NCBI GenBank assembly: GCA_963734685.1
Contig: CAVTIC010000001.1
Location: 1,364,001-1,428,000, forward strand
From: JAOUEA01 sp963734685
GTDB taxonomy: Bacteria; Actinomycetota; UBA4738; HRBIN12
Reading direction: 5' to 3'
Length of the DNA stretch: 64,000 nt
This document shows positions 26,442 through 34,690 of this stretch, piece by piece. The translations under genes were made by a program, and so were the position numbers. Position 1 is the stretch's first letter, and each line of letters starts with the position of its first letter. A model generated the notes under the pieces. It searched no databases. It was not told the origin of the DNA and was given only the letters and a program-made list of their open reading frames with translations.

Positions 26442-27381
26442 TCAGGCGCAACCCGGCTCCTCGGTCACCGCTCGCCACCATGTTCGCAGAAGCGGGGCGA
26501 CGAGCGCGGCCATCGCGTCTTGGTGCTCCGGGTCCGGGTGGACTCCGTCGGAGAGGATCTCGTCGGGAACCTCAGTGGCCCAGTCCGCGAGCGAGACGTT
26601 CGAGCGCCGTCCAGCCAGCGCCAGGATCTGGTCGTTGACCTCGTCTGTCGCCACCACGTCTGGCGGACCTTCCACGGTCTGCCAGAGCACGAGTGGCACG
26701 TCGCGGAACGTCCGAAGGATGCGTTGGGCGTTCGACCGGAAGGCGTCGGGATCGCGATCGTTGGTGCCGAGCTCGACCACGACGACCGGGTCCTGCACCG
26801 TGCGGACCTCGGCGATCGATGCACCCTCGACCGAGCTCCGTCCGTTCGATGCGTCGACCTCGAGCGTCCAGTCGGGCAGGGCGAGGGCGAGCGCCGACGC
26901 GCCGCCCTCGAGGATCGAGTTGCCGAGCATGAACGCACGCGGTCCACCCACCACCAGCCCCTCGGGCGGCAGCGGGAGCCATCGCTCGATCGAGGACCCT
27001 CGGACGGTGTAGACCCATCGGGGGTCGTCGCGCACGGTCACGAGCTGGGCGCCGTCCCCGACGCCGATCGTTTCCGCGCCTTCGGGCAGGGCCGCCACGG
27101 GCACCGCGAACGAGCCACCGAGGAACCGCCGTTCGGCGTCGCGCCCCCGGCTCGAACACGATGAGCGGGGCCACGGCATCGCAGCGGTGGCCGATGAGCC
27201 GATCTCGAGGGATGCATTCGCCGTCGGGGCCTTGGAACACCGTGACCCGCGACGATCCTCGCCGGCAGACCGGGGATCCCGTCGGCACGGGGTCTCCGCA
27301 CGAGGAGGCGATGAGCGACATCGCGGCGACGGCGACGAGGAGCGCGGCCCGGGCGACGAGCGCCGGTCTCGATTGAGGCAT
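26442..27381 (-). pseudogene. SGNH/GDSL-like lipoprotein, broken by one extra base
   Basis: ATG 27381 opens a lipoprotein signal: MPQSRPALVARAALLV and a lipobox-like LIASSC, followed by PVCRRGSSRVTVFQG and RLIGHRCDAVAPLIVFEPG. The frame then shifts in a run of five G (27144-27148) and the rest continues as RDAERRFLGGSFAVPV, MLGNSILEGG (Gly-Asn-Ser block), VVVVELGTNDRD and SDGVHPDPEHQ, the catalytic Ser/Asp-His blocks of the SGNH hydrolase fold as seen in acyltransferase-3 C-terminal domains. Removing one G yields a lipoprotein of about 312 residues. The substrate is unknown. Confidence 0.75.
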
Positions 27382-27523
27382 CCGCGGCGAGCCTAGGAGG
27401 CCGGGCTGGCCGTCGCAATGACGCGCCTCAGAGATATTCCTCCGATGCTCAGGCGAACGCCGACTCGGGCCGATGGAGTAGGACCGGTTCTGGCGACGAC
27501 TACGGGGGCGAGGTTTCTCGAGC

Positions 27524-30500
27524 GTGAACGGTGGACGCGGGATCAACGCGATCCGGAGGGGACGACGCGGTTTCGTCACCCTGCTGCTCGTGTGTGCGGC
27601 GATCGTGGCGGGCGCGTTCGTGCTCGGCTCGCGTGCCCGGGAGCAGGCGGAGACGCAAGCGCAGCTCACCGCCAAGGGTCTCGCGAACGCGGGGGTCGGG
27701 TCGGTGCTCGTGCAGGAAGACCTCGACGGAGCGTTCGACAACTCCGTGGCGGGCGATCTGCTCGATCGCCTCCAACGAGGCGTGCTGGCCGATGGGACTG
27801 CCTTCCGCATCCGCGTGTGGTCGCCTTCGGGAGACCTGCTCTTCTCGACCGATGCAGCCGACGATCGCGAGGCGGTTAGTACCGACCTCGATGCGGTGTA
27901 CGGCGCGACGAGAGGGAGCGGGAAGATCGGCTCGCTGCGGTCGAGCGACGGCGAGGTGTTCTCGACCTTCGTACCGCTCCGACTCGGGGCCGACGGGGCG
28001 CTCGCGGCGGTCCAGGTCGACCAGGGGTACGATCGGATCGCCGTCACGGCTTCATCGCCGTGGTCCTTGTTGCGCACGATCGGCGTGATCGTGGGAGCGA
28101 TGGCGCTGTTCCTGGTCGTCGTGGCATCGCTGCCTGGTCGAGGGTCCCGGTCCGGGGGATTCCTGACCCCGGCTCGGGAGATGGCGAACGCGAAGCGTCG
28201 GGCCGGTGCGGGCGAGTCCACGATCCGGGCCGAGGAGCGAGCTCGTCTCGCGGACGAGCACGCGAAGGAGAGTGAGGAGCGCGCCCGCGCGGCAGAGGCT
28301 CGCGAGCGCGATGCGCAGACGCGTGCTTCGAGGGCCGAGGCGGGGCTTGAGATCGCCAACGACGAGGTCGAGCGGCTCCGGTCTCGCGAACCGTCGGTCG
28401 TGCCTGACCCGGAGACCGAACACCGCCTCGCCGAGGCGGTCCTTCGGATCGAGGAACTCCGTGCCGAGCTCAGCCAAGCGAGGGCCGACGCGCTGCGCCC
28501 GGCCGGGCCCGATCCCGAGACGCAGGCCAGGGTGACGTCGCTCGAGCGCGAGCTCGCGTCGCAGACGGACGCCGTGTCGCAGGCGCGCTCCCGCCTCGCC
28601 GAGCAGGAGATCGCGCTGAACGAGACCGAACGGTTGCTTGCCGATGCGGGGTCGAAGGCGCGGGAAGCCGAGCGCCGGATGGCCGAGGCCGAATCGAAGG
28701 CGGCCGAAGCCGAGTCGAAAGCGGCCGAAGCCGAGTCGAAGGCGGCCGAAGCCGAGTCGAAAGCGGCCCAGGCCGAGTCCACGGGGCAGCCGGCAGAGGC
28801 CGAACTGGTCGAGGCTCGGGCCAGGGCAGCGGATGCGGAACGTCGCTTCGCCGGAGCCGAAGCCCGGGTAGCCGAGGCAGAGTCCCAGGCCTCTGAGGCG
28901 ATGGGCCGAGTGGCCGAGCTGACGGCCCGGACGGAGGAGCTCACGGATGCTCTCCGCGAGGCAGAGACGGGGGCCGGGCGCACCGAGGCCGTCGAGGGGG
29001 AGATCCGCGCCTTGCGGAACGAGCTCGAAAGCGCGAGCGCGAGGAGCGAGCGCTCGGCCGGGGAGGCGGCCGCCCGACTCGCCGAGGTCGAAGCTCGGGC
29101 GACCGAGGCGGATGCTCGGGCGATTGAGGCGCAGGCTCGGCTCGCTGACGCAGAGGCTCGGGCCGCTGGGGCCGAGTCGGCCGCCACCGCGGCTGAGGTC
29201 CGATCGGCCGAGCTCGACGCGCGCCTGGAGAGCACGCTCGCCAAGGGAACCAACGCCGAGCGATTGGTCGCGCAGCTCGAGGGGGAGCTGCTGACCCAGC
29301 GGGGCACGGTGGCCGAGCTGGAGCGCGCCGCGGCGGCGTCGACCCAGGAAGCGGAACGCGAGCGCAGGCGGGCCGACGAACTGCAGGCGGGGCTGGATTC
29401 GGCGGAGGCACGGGCCTCCGATGCGGGCGCTCGCCTGCAGGAGCGTGAGTCGGAGCTGGCCGAGCGGGAGGCCCGGGAACAGCGTGACGCCCGGCGGGTC
29501 GAGGAGCTCGTCGCAGAGGTCGAGTCGGTCCGCCAGGCTCTCGCGACGGTCCAGCAGACCCTGGCGGAGACCGAGCAAGCCCTGAGCGCCGCCGACCAGG
29601 CGAAGGCGCGGGCGGAAGCGTCGGCCGCCGAGACGGCCGCGCAGGTCGAGGAGGCGGTGAGCTCGATCCGGGACGAGGCCGCCTCCGCTGCCTCGGAGTG
29701 GGAAGCTCGACGAGCGGAGCTCGAAGCAGAGCTCGAACGCAGGGGCAGCGTGATCGACGGGTTGCATTCGGAGATCGCCGAGGTGCGCGCCGCCGCCGAG
29801 GCTGATGCGGAGGCGCGGAGGGCCGATGCGGCCGGATCGGTCGAGGCGATCGAGGCGGTGCGGGCCGACGCCGCCGACGCGGTCGAAGCCGCGCGAGCCG
29901 ACGCGGCGGAGGCGATCGCGGCGGCGAGAGCAGAAGCGGCCGAGACGGTCGAGGCCGCGCGCTCGAGTGGCTTACGTGAAGCCGAGCGTCGCGCCGAGGA
30001 GGCGGCAGCCGAACACCGGCTCGAGCTCGAGTCGATCCACGCCGAACACCGGCTCGAACTCGACGGGGAGCGGGCCGCCCACCAGCGAGACCTTGAGTCG
30101 ACCCAGGAGACGCAGCAGCACGAGCTCGAGTCGGTGCGAGCAGCGTCGCGGCGGGAGATCGACATGGCTGCGGCACACGCTCGCGAGGCGGTCGAGGCCG
30201 CCCACATCGAGGCGCGGGAAGGGATCGAGGCTGCGAAGGCTGAGGTTCGGACCCGCGTCGCCGAGCTCGAGGCTTCGCTCGCCGAAGGCGAAGGCAGGAT
30301 CCGAGCCGCCGAGGAACGAGCGCGGGCGGCTACCGCCTCGGTCGAGACATCGGTCGCCGAAGCCACGGTCGCGCGGGCGGCGCTCGACGAGGCCGTCGCT
30401 CGAGCCGAGGCCGCCGATCGCCGGGCCGAGGAGGCGGAGGAAGCGGCCCGCGAGGCGGCGATGCGAGTACGCGATTCGGAGGCTCGGGTGCTCGATGCCC

Positions 30501-31078
30501 GTGCGGCGGAAGCCTCCGCCCGCGAACGTGCAGCGGCCGCCGAACGATCGGCGGCGGAGCTCGCCGACGCGATCGACAACCGCGCCACGGACGTCGAGCG
30601 AGGGACGCAGGATCTCGAGTTGCGTGTGGCGGAGGCGACGGCGTCCGCGTCGGCCTACAAGTCCTCGCTCGACGACGCGCTCAGGCGCGCCGAGGAGGCC
30701 GAGGAGCGAGCAGAGGCCGAGATCGCGGCTGCCCGGGCCGAATCTCGGGCGGCGATCGAGCGCGCGCGCGCCGGGGCGGTCGATGCCGTGCGCCGCGCGG
30801 CGGGCTCGTCCGCCGCCGAACCGGACGGATCGTCGCCCGAGTCCCGATACGACGGTCCGACGAGCGCGACTTCGCCGGAGGCGACGGGAGCCGGAGACGG
30901 CGAGATCCGCGGCGTGGGTGAGGACGGTCTCGAGGTCGACGGTCCGGTGAGCACCGAGGGGACCGAAGGCGAAGGGGAAGGCGTGGAAGCGGCACGCAGC
31001 TTGCGGGCACGGCTGACCGAGGCTGCTGCCCACAAGAAGGCCGGCAGGGGTCGTCGCGACTCGAAGTTCGGCGGCTGA
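27524..31078 (+). CDS. Giant membrane-anchored coiled-coil protein with extracytoplasmic sensor-like domain
   Basis: The 1184-residue protein has a first membrane helix at about 17-35, an extracytoplasmic domain (about 36-180) with the beta-hairpin look of a Cache/PAS-like sensor (AFRIRVWSPSGDLLFSTDA, GEVFSTFVPLRLG), a second helix at about 186-203 and then some 880 residues of nearly uninterrupted Ala/Glu/Arg coiled coil. A five-copy AEAESKA heptad run lies at about residues 387-420. The tail is acidic then basic (HKKAGRGRRDSKFGG). The front half resembles a sensor kinase or chemoreceptor, but no kinase, HAMP or receptor tip is seen. GTG 27524 is taken as the start. It may be a cytoskeletal or scaffold protein. 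Confidence 0.8.
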   Translation: MNGGRGINAIRRGRRGFVTLLLVCAAIVAGAFVLGSRAREQAETQAQLTAKGLANAGVGSVLVQEDLDGAFDNSVAGDLLDRLQRGVLADGTAFRIRVWSPSGDLLFSTDAADDREAVSTDLDAVYGATRGSGKIGSLRSSDGEVFSTFVPLRLGADGALAAVQVDQGYDRIAVTASSPWSLLRTIGVIVGAMALFLVVVASLPGRGSRSGGFLTPAREMANAKRRAGAGESTIRAEERARLADEHAKESEERARAAEARERDAQTRASRAEAGLEIANDEVERLRSREPSVVPDPETEHRLAEAVLRIEELRAELSQARADALRPAGPDPETQARVTSLERELASQTDAVSQARSRLAEQEIALNETERLLADAGSKAREAERRMAEAESKAAEAESKAAEAESKAAEAESKAAQAESTGQPAEAELVEARARAADAERRFAGAEARVAEAESQASEAMGRVAELTARTEELTDALREAETGAGRTEAVEGEIRALRNELESASARSERSAGEAAARLAEVEARATEADARAIEAQARLADAEARAAGAESAATAAEVRSAELDARLESTLAKGTNAERLVAQLEGELLTQRGTVAELERAAAASTQEAERERRRADELQAGLDSAEARASDAGARLQERESELAEREAREQRDARRVEELVAEVESVRQALATVQQTLAETEQALSAADQAKARAEASAAETAAQVEEAVSSIRDEAASAASEWEARRAELEAELERRGSVIDGLHSEIAEVRAAAEADAEARRADAAGSVEAIEAVRADAADAVEAARADAAEAIAAARAEAAETVEAARSSGLREAERRAEEAAAEHRLELESIHAEHRLELDGERAAHQRDLESTQETQQHELESVRAASRREIDMAAAHAREAVEAAHIEAREGIEAAKAEVRTRVAELEASLAEGEGRIRAAEERARAATASVETSVAEATVARAALDEAVARAEAADRRAEEAEEAAREAAMRVRDSEARVLDARAAEASARERAAAAERSAAELADAIDNRATDVERGTQDLELRVAEATASASAYKSSLDDALRRAEEAEERAEAEIAAARAESRAAIERARAGAVDAVRRAAGSSAAEPDGSSPESRYDGPTSATSPEATGAGDGEIRGVGEDGLEVDGPVSTEGTEGEGEGVEAARSLRARLTEAAAHKKAGRGRRDSKFGG
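28682..28785 (+). repeat. 21-bp in-frame repeats inside the coiled-coil gene
   Basis: Four to five near-identical 21-bp units encoding AEAESKA, differing by silent changes (for example TCGAAG/TCGAAA). Each adds exactly one coiled-coil heptad, so copy-number change would alter coil length without a frameshift. Confidence 0.8.
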
Positions 31079-31103
31079 CGCTGCGCGCCAGGGCGCCCGA
31101 TGC

Positions 31104-32024
31104 TCATCCGCCGGTCGCGGACGACCCGCCGCCGGTCCGGCTCTCGAGCGCGGCCTGCAACCGTTGCACCGGGCCTCGGATCCCGTTCCCTTCCGCGAGC
31201 TCGTGCAAGACGTCGGGATCTTCGGCGCCGGTCCACACCTCGAGGGGGGCCTCGTCGTTGATCGGCACGAGACGTCGCATCGCAGCGAGGTAGTCGGCGG
31301 CCTCGAGCAGCTTCGAGCGGAGCGAGGCCGACCCTCGCAGTGGGCCCGCCGCGGGGTTCTCCCGCGCAGCGTCGGCGAGCATCGTGTCGATGTCGGGATA
31401 CGCCTGCACCAGCGCCCGCGCCGTCTTCTCGCCGACCCCCCTGACGCCCGGCAGGCCGTCGGAGGGGTCGCCCCGCAGGATCGCGAACTCTGCGTACCGG
31501 CCTGCGGGCACCCCGTAGGCCTCGAGCACCTCGGCCTCGTCGAACTCGTGCAGCTCGCTCACGCCCCGCACCGTGAACAGCACCCGTACGTCGGGGTCAT
31601 GCACGAGCTGGAGCAGGTCGCGGTCTCCGCTCACGATCTCGAACCTGTCCCCGTCGTGGCTCCGGGCGCAGAGCCCTCCGATGGCGTCCTCGGCCTCCCA
31701 GTCAAGTGCGTGGGCCTGGGTCGCTCCCATCGCCTCGAGCACTCCGCGCAACAGCACGAACTGCGGCGTCAGGTCGTCGGGCTCCGGCGGCCGAGCGGAC
31801 TTGTAGCCTGCGAAGAGCCGGGTGCGAGCCGTGGGTCGCCAATCGTGGTCGTACACGTGCACGACCTCGTCGGGATGACGCGACACGACGAGCCTGGTCA
31901 CCATGCCGAGGTAACCGTGCACGGCGCCGACCGGCCGCCCATCGGGAGCCAGCACCGAGTCTCGCAACGCGAAGTAGGCTCGGTAGGTCAGGCTCGAGAC
32001 GTCGAGAAGGATCCTGTGGGTCAC
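31104..32024 (-). CDS. 5'-3' exonuclease, FEN family (DNA polymerase I-type domain)
   Basis: The 306-residue protein is a stand-alone 5' nuclease: RILLDVSSLTYRAYFALR (metal Asp 8), VYDHDWRPTAR, DWEAEDAIGGL, IVSGDRDLLQL and RGDPSDGLPGVRGVGEKTA with the helix-hairpin-helix and Asp ligands. It probably acts in repair or primer removal. GTG 32024 overlaps the TGA of the upstream small gene (GTGA). The DNA encoding its first 15 or so codons is the parent-like sequence of the degenerate repeats that follow each small gene upstream of it (31977-34174). Confidence 0.9.
   Translation of the reverse strand: MTHRILLDVSSLTYRAYFALRDSVLAPDGRPVGAVHGYLGMVTRLVVSRHPDEVVHVYDHDWRPTARTRLFAGYKSARPPEPDDLTPQFVLLRGVLEAMGATQAHALDWEAEDAIGGLCARSHDGDRFEIVSGDRDLLQLVHDPDVRVLFTVRGVSELHEFDEAEVLEAYGVPAGRYAEFAILRGDPSDGLPGVRGVGEKTARALVQAYPDIDTMLADAARENPAAGPLRGSASLRSKLLEAADYLAAMRRLVPINDEAPLEVWTGAEDPDVLHELAEGNGIRGPVQRLQAALESRTGGGSSATGG
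31977..32024 (-). repeat. Array repeat R0 (5' end of the exonuclease gene)
   Basis: On the minus strand this copy starts GTGACCCACAGGATCCTTCT and ends TACCGAGCC. It encodes MTHRILLDVSSLTYRA of the intact exonuclease, and is the anchor to which the other copies are compared. Confidence 0.75.
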
Positions 32025-32545
32025 GGCGCCTCCTCGATGCTTCCGATCCGCAGATCCTCGAGTCGCATGACCAGCCCGACATCTGTACGCGACATCCGGA
32101 GGACGACCCCCGTCTCGAGGTCAACGTCGAACTGGAACACGGCGTCCTCGCCGGCCCTAAGCCCATGGAACTCGGCGCGCATCGAGCGACGACCATCCAC
32201 CACCTCAAGGCCGAGAACTCGCCCCGAGGCCTGGTCGAGGCTCATCCGGCGCCCTTCGATCGGAGTCTTGACCCACCCGTTCGAGTGAGCGCCGAGCCCG
32301 GGACCGAGACGTTTGAGGGTGCCTTCCTTTTCGTAGAGAACGAAGTCGTCTGAATGGCGGAACTCCGTTCCCTCATCCGTCTCGATGAGCCAGCCTGCGA
32401 TGCCGTCGAAGATGACTCGAGCTGAGCGCATCTCAACCCCATCGCTTAGCTCGATCACGCGGCAGGCCAGCGGTGGCTTTGGTGAGCGGATGAGGTCAAC
32501 GATCTCGTCGAACGTGATAAGCGCTCCGCCCATCGATCCTTTCAT
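32021..32545 (-). CDS. Cassette-like ORF 1, unknown function
   Basis: A 174-residue soluble protein (KGSMGGALITFDEIVDL at the start, QFDVDLETGVVLRMSR near the end). The second half looks like beta-strands of a LolA-like or similar half-barrel, but no family is recognised. ATG 32545 or ATG 32533 (with AAAGGA upstream) are both possible starts. Base composition is visibly less GC-rich than the neighbours, pointing to transfer. Its TGA overlaps the exonuclease GTG, so the exonuclease 5' end (R0) directly follows it. Confidence 0.65.
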   Translation of the reverse strand: MKGSMGGALITFDEIVDLIRSPKPPLACRVIELSDGVEMRSARVIFDGIAGWLIETDEGTEFRHSDDFVLYEKEGTLKRLGPGLGAHSNGWVKTPIEGRRMSLDQASGRVLGLEVVDGRRSMRAEFHGLRAGEDAVFQFDVDLETGVVLRMSRTDVGLVMRLEDLRIGSIEEAP

Positions 32546-32620
32546 CCTCGCCGATCTTGCGACGCGACAGACGTCGACCCACCGTCGTGGGTCCGCACCG
32601 TGCTTGCCTGGGGGCCGCGA

Positions 32621-32673
32621 GGCTCGGTACAAGTGCGACAGCTCGACACGTCCAGAAGTAACCTGTGGGTCAC
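32621..32673 (-). repeat. Array repeat R1
   Basis: On the minus strand GTGACCCACAGG, then TTACTTCTGGACG, TGTCGAGCTG and GTACCGAGCC. It matches the exonuclease 5' end over the first 12 and last 10 bases, and would encode MTHRLLLDVSS. It lies 11 bases after the stop of the DUF1801 gene. AACCTGT/ACAGGTT at its edge can form a 7-bp hairpin. Confidence 0.7.
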
Positions 32674-32683
32674 GACAGGTTCC

Positions 32684-33085
32684 TCATCGCCACCCTGGCA
32701 CGTTCCCAGCTCGCTCGAGCCACGAGCGCATCTCCGGTCGCTGCGCCTCCTCCAACGCCTTCACCTTGACGTAGCGGGACCGGTCGGTGTCGCCGAGCGG
32801 CGGCGGAGGATCGAAGTCAGCGCCTCCGAAGAAGACGACGTTCACGGAGACGTCGTAGGCGACCATCTCGATGACCCAGCCGAGTTCCGGTGTGCCGTAG
32901 TAGGCCTTCTTCCACTTGACGGCGTAGCGAAGGCCGGGGATCGCCTTGCGGATCGCCTCGTCCAGATACTCGACGATCGGAGCAAGATCCGGCATGACAC
33001 GCCGCATCCAGTCGTCGATCTCGGCGTGGCTCTCCGACGGTACGGGCGGCGTTCGGGTCGAGATTGGCTTGCGTGACTTCCCCAT
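32684..33085 (-). CDS. DUF1801-family protein (cassette-like ORF 2)
   Basis: A 133-residue cytoplasmic protein with the DUF1801 pattern: EIDDWMRRVMPDLAPIVEYL, RYAVKWKKAYYGTPELGW and NVVFFGGADFDPPPPLGD. The family (YdhG-like fold) has no firm biochemical role and is common in integron cassettes. ATG 33085. It is followed after 11 bases by repeat R1 and preceded by repeat R2. Confidence 0.85.
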   Translation of the reverse strand: MGKSRKPISTRTPPVPSESHAEIDDWMRRVMPDLAPIVEYLDEAIRKAIPGLRYAVKWKKAYYGTPELGWVIEMVAYDVSVNVVFFGGADFDPPPPLGDTDRSRYVKVKALEEAQRPEMRSWLERAGNVPGWR

Positions 33086-33202
33086 CGTCGCATGCTATCC
33101 GTCCGCGATGTCGGCTGGGATCGGAGCACCCGGACAGCTGATCCGCGTTCCGGTCAGGTTCGCGAAGGGCCAGGTAGCTCGCAGGCCTGCAACTGCCTCG
33201 TC

Positions 33203-33270
33203 CGCTCGGTACACAACCGACACCTCGACACGTCCGAGGAGCAGGTGGGAAGTCACAGCAGCAGCGTACC
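33203..33270 (-). repeat. Array repeat R2 with terminal inverted arms
   Basis: On the minus strand TACGCTGC, GTGACTTCCCACCTGCTCCT, GGACGTGTCGAG and TGTACCGAGC. Perfect inverted arms CTCGGTAC (33204-33211) and GTACCGAG (33265-33272) bound it, and CACCTCG/CGAGG can pair inside, giving a fold like that of an attC site. Confidence 0.65.
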
Positions 33271-33319
33271 GAGTGCGTCCGCCGTGATGTCGGGGTCCAG
33301 GAGCGACAGGTCCGTTAGA

Positions 33320-33739
33320 TTGCCTCAGTGGCAGTCGCAGTCACCTTTTGAGTGGCGTGGAAGCGTCGAGAATGAGGAGCTGAACAGGCTCCACCCCGCG
33401 GCGTTCGATACTCGGGTCTACTCCGACGACGAGTGGGGCCGGGTCGAACTCCTCAACCGGCACAGCCTCGGTTGGGTCGTCGCCCGCGATAACGAGACGC
33501 TCGTTGGCTTCGTCAACGTCCTGTGGGATGGCCTCATCCATGCAGGGCTGCAGGACAAGATGGTCTCTTCGAAGGCACGACACTCCGGCGTCGGAACGGA
33601 AGTAGTGAGGGTTGCCAGACAGGAGGCGAAGGCCGCTGGATGCGAATAGCTCCACGTTGACTTCGATGGGCACCTGCGCCCCTCCTATCTGGACGCGTGC
33701 GGATTCTCGCCGACCCATGGCGGCCTGATCGCCCTTTAG
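33320..33739 (+). pseudogene. GNAT acetyltransferase with an in-frame amber stop (cassette-like ORF 3)
   Basis: Translation from TTG 33320 (or GTG 33284/ATG 33287 further up) gives PFEWRGSVENEELNRLHPAAF, then LVGFVNVLWDGLIHAG and the acetyl-CoA loop RHSGVGTEVVRVARQEAKAAGCE. A TAG at 33647-33649 interrupts at the position where relatives usually have Trp. The frame then continues LHVDFDGHLRPSYLDACGF to a second TAG at 33737-33739. This is a GNAT with one nonsense change (TGG to TAG), so either a recent pseudogene or a readthrough case. It runs opposite to the other array genes and is flanked by repeats R2 and R3. Confidence 0.75.
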
Positions 33740-33759
33740 CTTCGAACCTCATCCGCCGC

Positions 33760-33824
33760 GCACGGTGCATCAGCGCGCCTTCGACACGACCAGAAGGATC
33801 CTGTGGGTCACGCCGGCAGCGTAG
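33760..33824 (-). repeat. Array repeat R3
   Basis: On the minus strand CTACGCTGC, then GTGACCCACAGGATCCTTCT, identical over 20 bases to the exonuclease start R0, then GGTCGTGTCGA and a diverged tail. It also shares TACGCTGC with R2. It lies between the GNAT pseudogene and the 30-residue membrane ORF. Confidence 0.75.
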
Positions 33825-33886
33825 CGGGCTCCTCGCGCCGCATGCGCCTCGTCGAAGGACCAGCGTCTGCACGGGCGCGAGAGCGC

Positions 33887-33979
33887 TCACTTGTCGGCGC
33901 CGTGGCTCCGGCGACGAGCGATGACGATCGCTGCGATCGCGACGACGACCGTGCCGATGAAGATGACCATGCCGTTCAT
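33887..33979 (-). CDS. Small single-span membrane protein (cassette-like ORF 4)
   Basis: A 30-residue ORF, MNGMVIFIGTVVVAIAAIVI then ARRRSHGADK, with one transmembrane helix and a basic, cytoplasm-facing tail. ATG 33979 is preceded by CAGGGAG at suitable distance. It is too short for most gene finders. No family is assigned. It lies between repeats R4 and R3, as the other array genes do. Confidence 0.55.
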   Translation of the reverse strand: MNGMVIFIGTVVVAIAAIVIARRRSHGADK

Positions 33980-34118
33980 GCCGACTCCCTGGCACTACTC
34001 CACGCTTGCAGGAGGCGGCGGCAACGAGCAGGGTCGAACGTCAGTGGTTCAGCAGGACTCCTGCGCCGAGTCGAAGCAACGGGGCGAGTGTCGTTGCGCG
34101 GGTGCTTGCCGTACGGCG

Positions 34119-34174
34119 AGCGTGGTAACACGGAGCAGCTCGACACATCCAGGAGCAGCATGGGCTCGAGTTGA
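34119..34174 (-). repeat. Array repeat R4
   Basis: On the minus strand GTCAACTCGAGCCC, then ATGCTGCTCCTGGATG and TGTCGAGCTG, the most diverged copy, close to R1 over the central 20 bases. It lies 15 bases after the stop of the cupin gene. Confidence 0.6.
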
Positions 34175-34188
34175 CCCGCCTGGTCCGC

Positions 34189-34530
34189 CTACGTCTCCGC
34201 GGCAGCGAACTCGATCGACCGCACGGCCTCGTCGCCGACGACCCAGCCGTCGTGACCGGGCCGGATCTCGTACGCCTCGCCGGCGCGGATCTCGGTCTCG
34301 GTGCCGTCGTCGGAGGCGACCCGCAGTGTGCCCGACAGGAGGTAGCCGACGTGGTGGACGTGGCAGGAGTCCGTCTTGGCGATCGGCTTGACGCTCATCG
34401 ACCACCTCCAGCCTGGTTCGAAGGTGTTCCGGCGGATCATGAACCCTCCGATCCTCACGACTTCTACCGACCCGTGATCGAAGGTCATGGTCTCGTCCGA
34501 GCTTTCGAGGTCCCTGTTGGTCACGCTCAT
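34189..34530 (-). CDS. Cupin-domain protein (cassette-like ORF 5)
   Basis: A 113-residue single-domain cupin: FEPGWRWSMSVKPI, SCHVHHVGYLLSGTLRVASDDG (metal-binding His cluster), GEAYEIRPGHDGWVVGDE. It probably binds a divalent metal; the enzymatic role is unknown. ATG 34530. It is the most distal gene of the array from the exonuclease, followed by repeat R4. Confidence 0.85.
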   Translation of the reverse strand: MSVTNRDLESSDETMTFDHGSVEVVRIGGFMIRRNTFEPGWRWSMSVKPIAKTDSCHVHHVGYLLSGTLRVASDDGTETEIRAGEAYEIRPGHDGWVVGDEAVRSIEFAAAET

Positions 34531-34560
34531 GACATCTCCCGATCGATCGTTGCAGCGAGC

Positions 34561-34638
34561 CTACCCTCGCCGATCGAGACGATGGGCGTAGCTGGGGAGG
34601 AACACGATGACAAGAAGTACGGCCACCACCGCGATCAC
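34561..34638 (-). CDS. Possible small membrane protein
   Basis: On the minus strand the frame STIGLLLGVIAVVAVLLVIV then FLPSYAHRLDRRG is a convincing single membrane helix with a basic tail, ending at TAG 34561. No standard start precedes the whole helix; GTG 34638 within the helix gives 25 residues. The upstream ATG MAALIPYPS is in another frame, so a one-base error could join them. Weakly supported. Confidence 0.3.
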   Translation of the reverse strand: MIAVVAVLLVIVFLPSYAHRLDRRG

Positions 34639-34690
34639 TCCGAGGAGAAGACCGATGGTGCTGCGGATGGATACGGGATCAGGGCCGCCA

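Noticed and set aside
26572..30588. A 1338-codon open frame on the minus strand opposite the coiled-coil gene, Ala/Ser/Arg-rich.
   Set aside because: It is the antisense shadow of a repetitive GC-rich gene, where stop codons are rare. Its composition is low-complexity and it covers unrelated neighbours such as the lipoprotein start.
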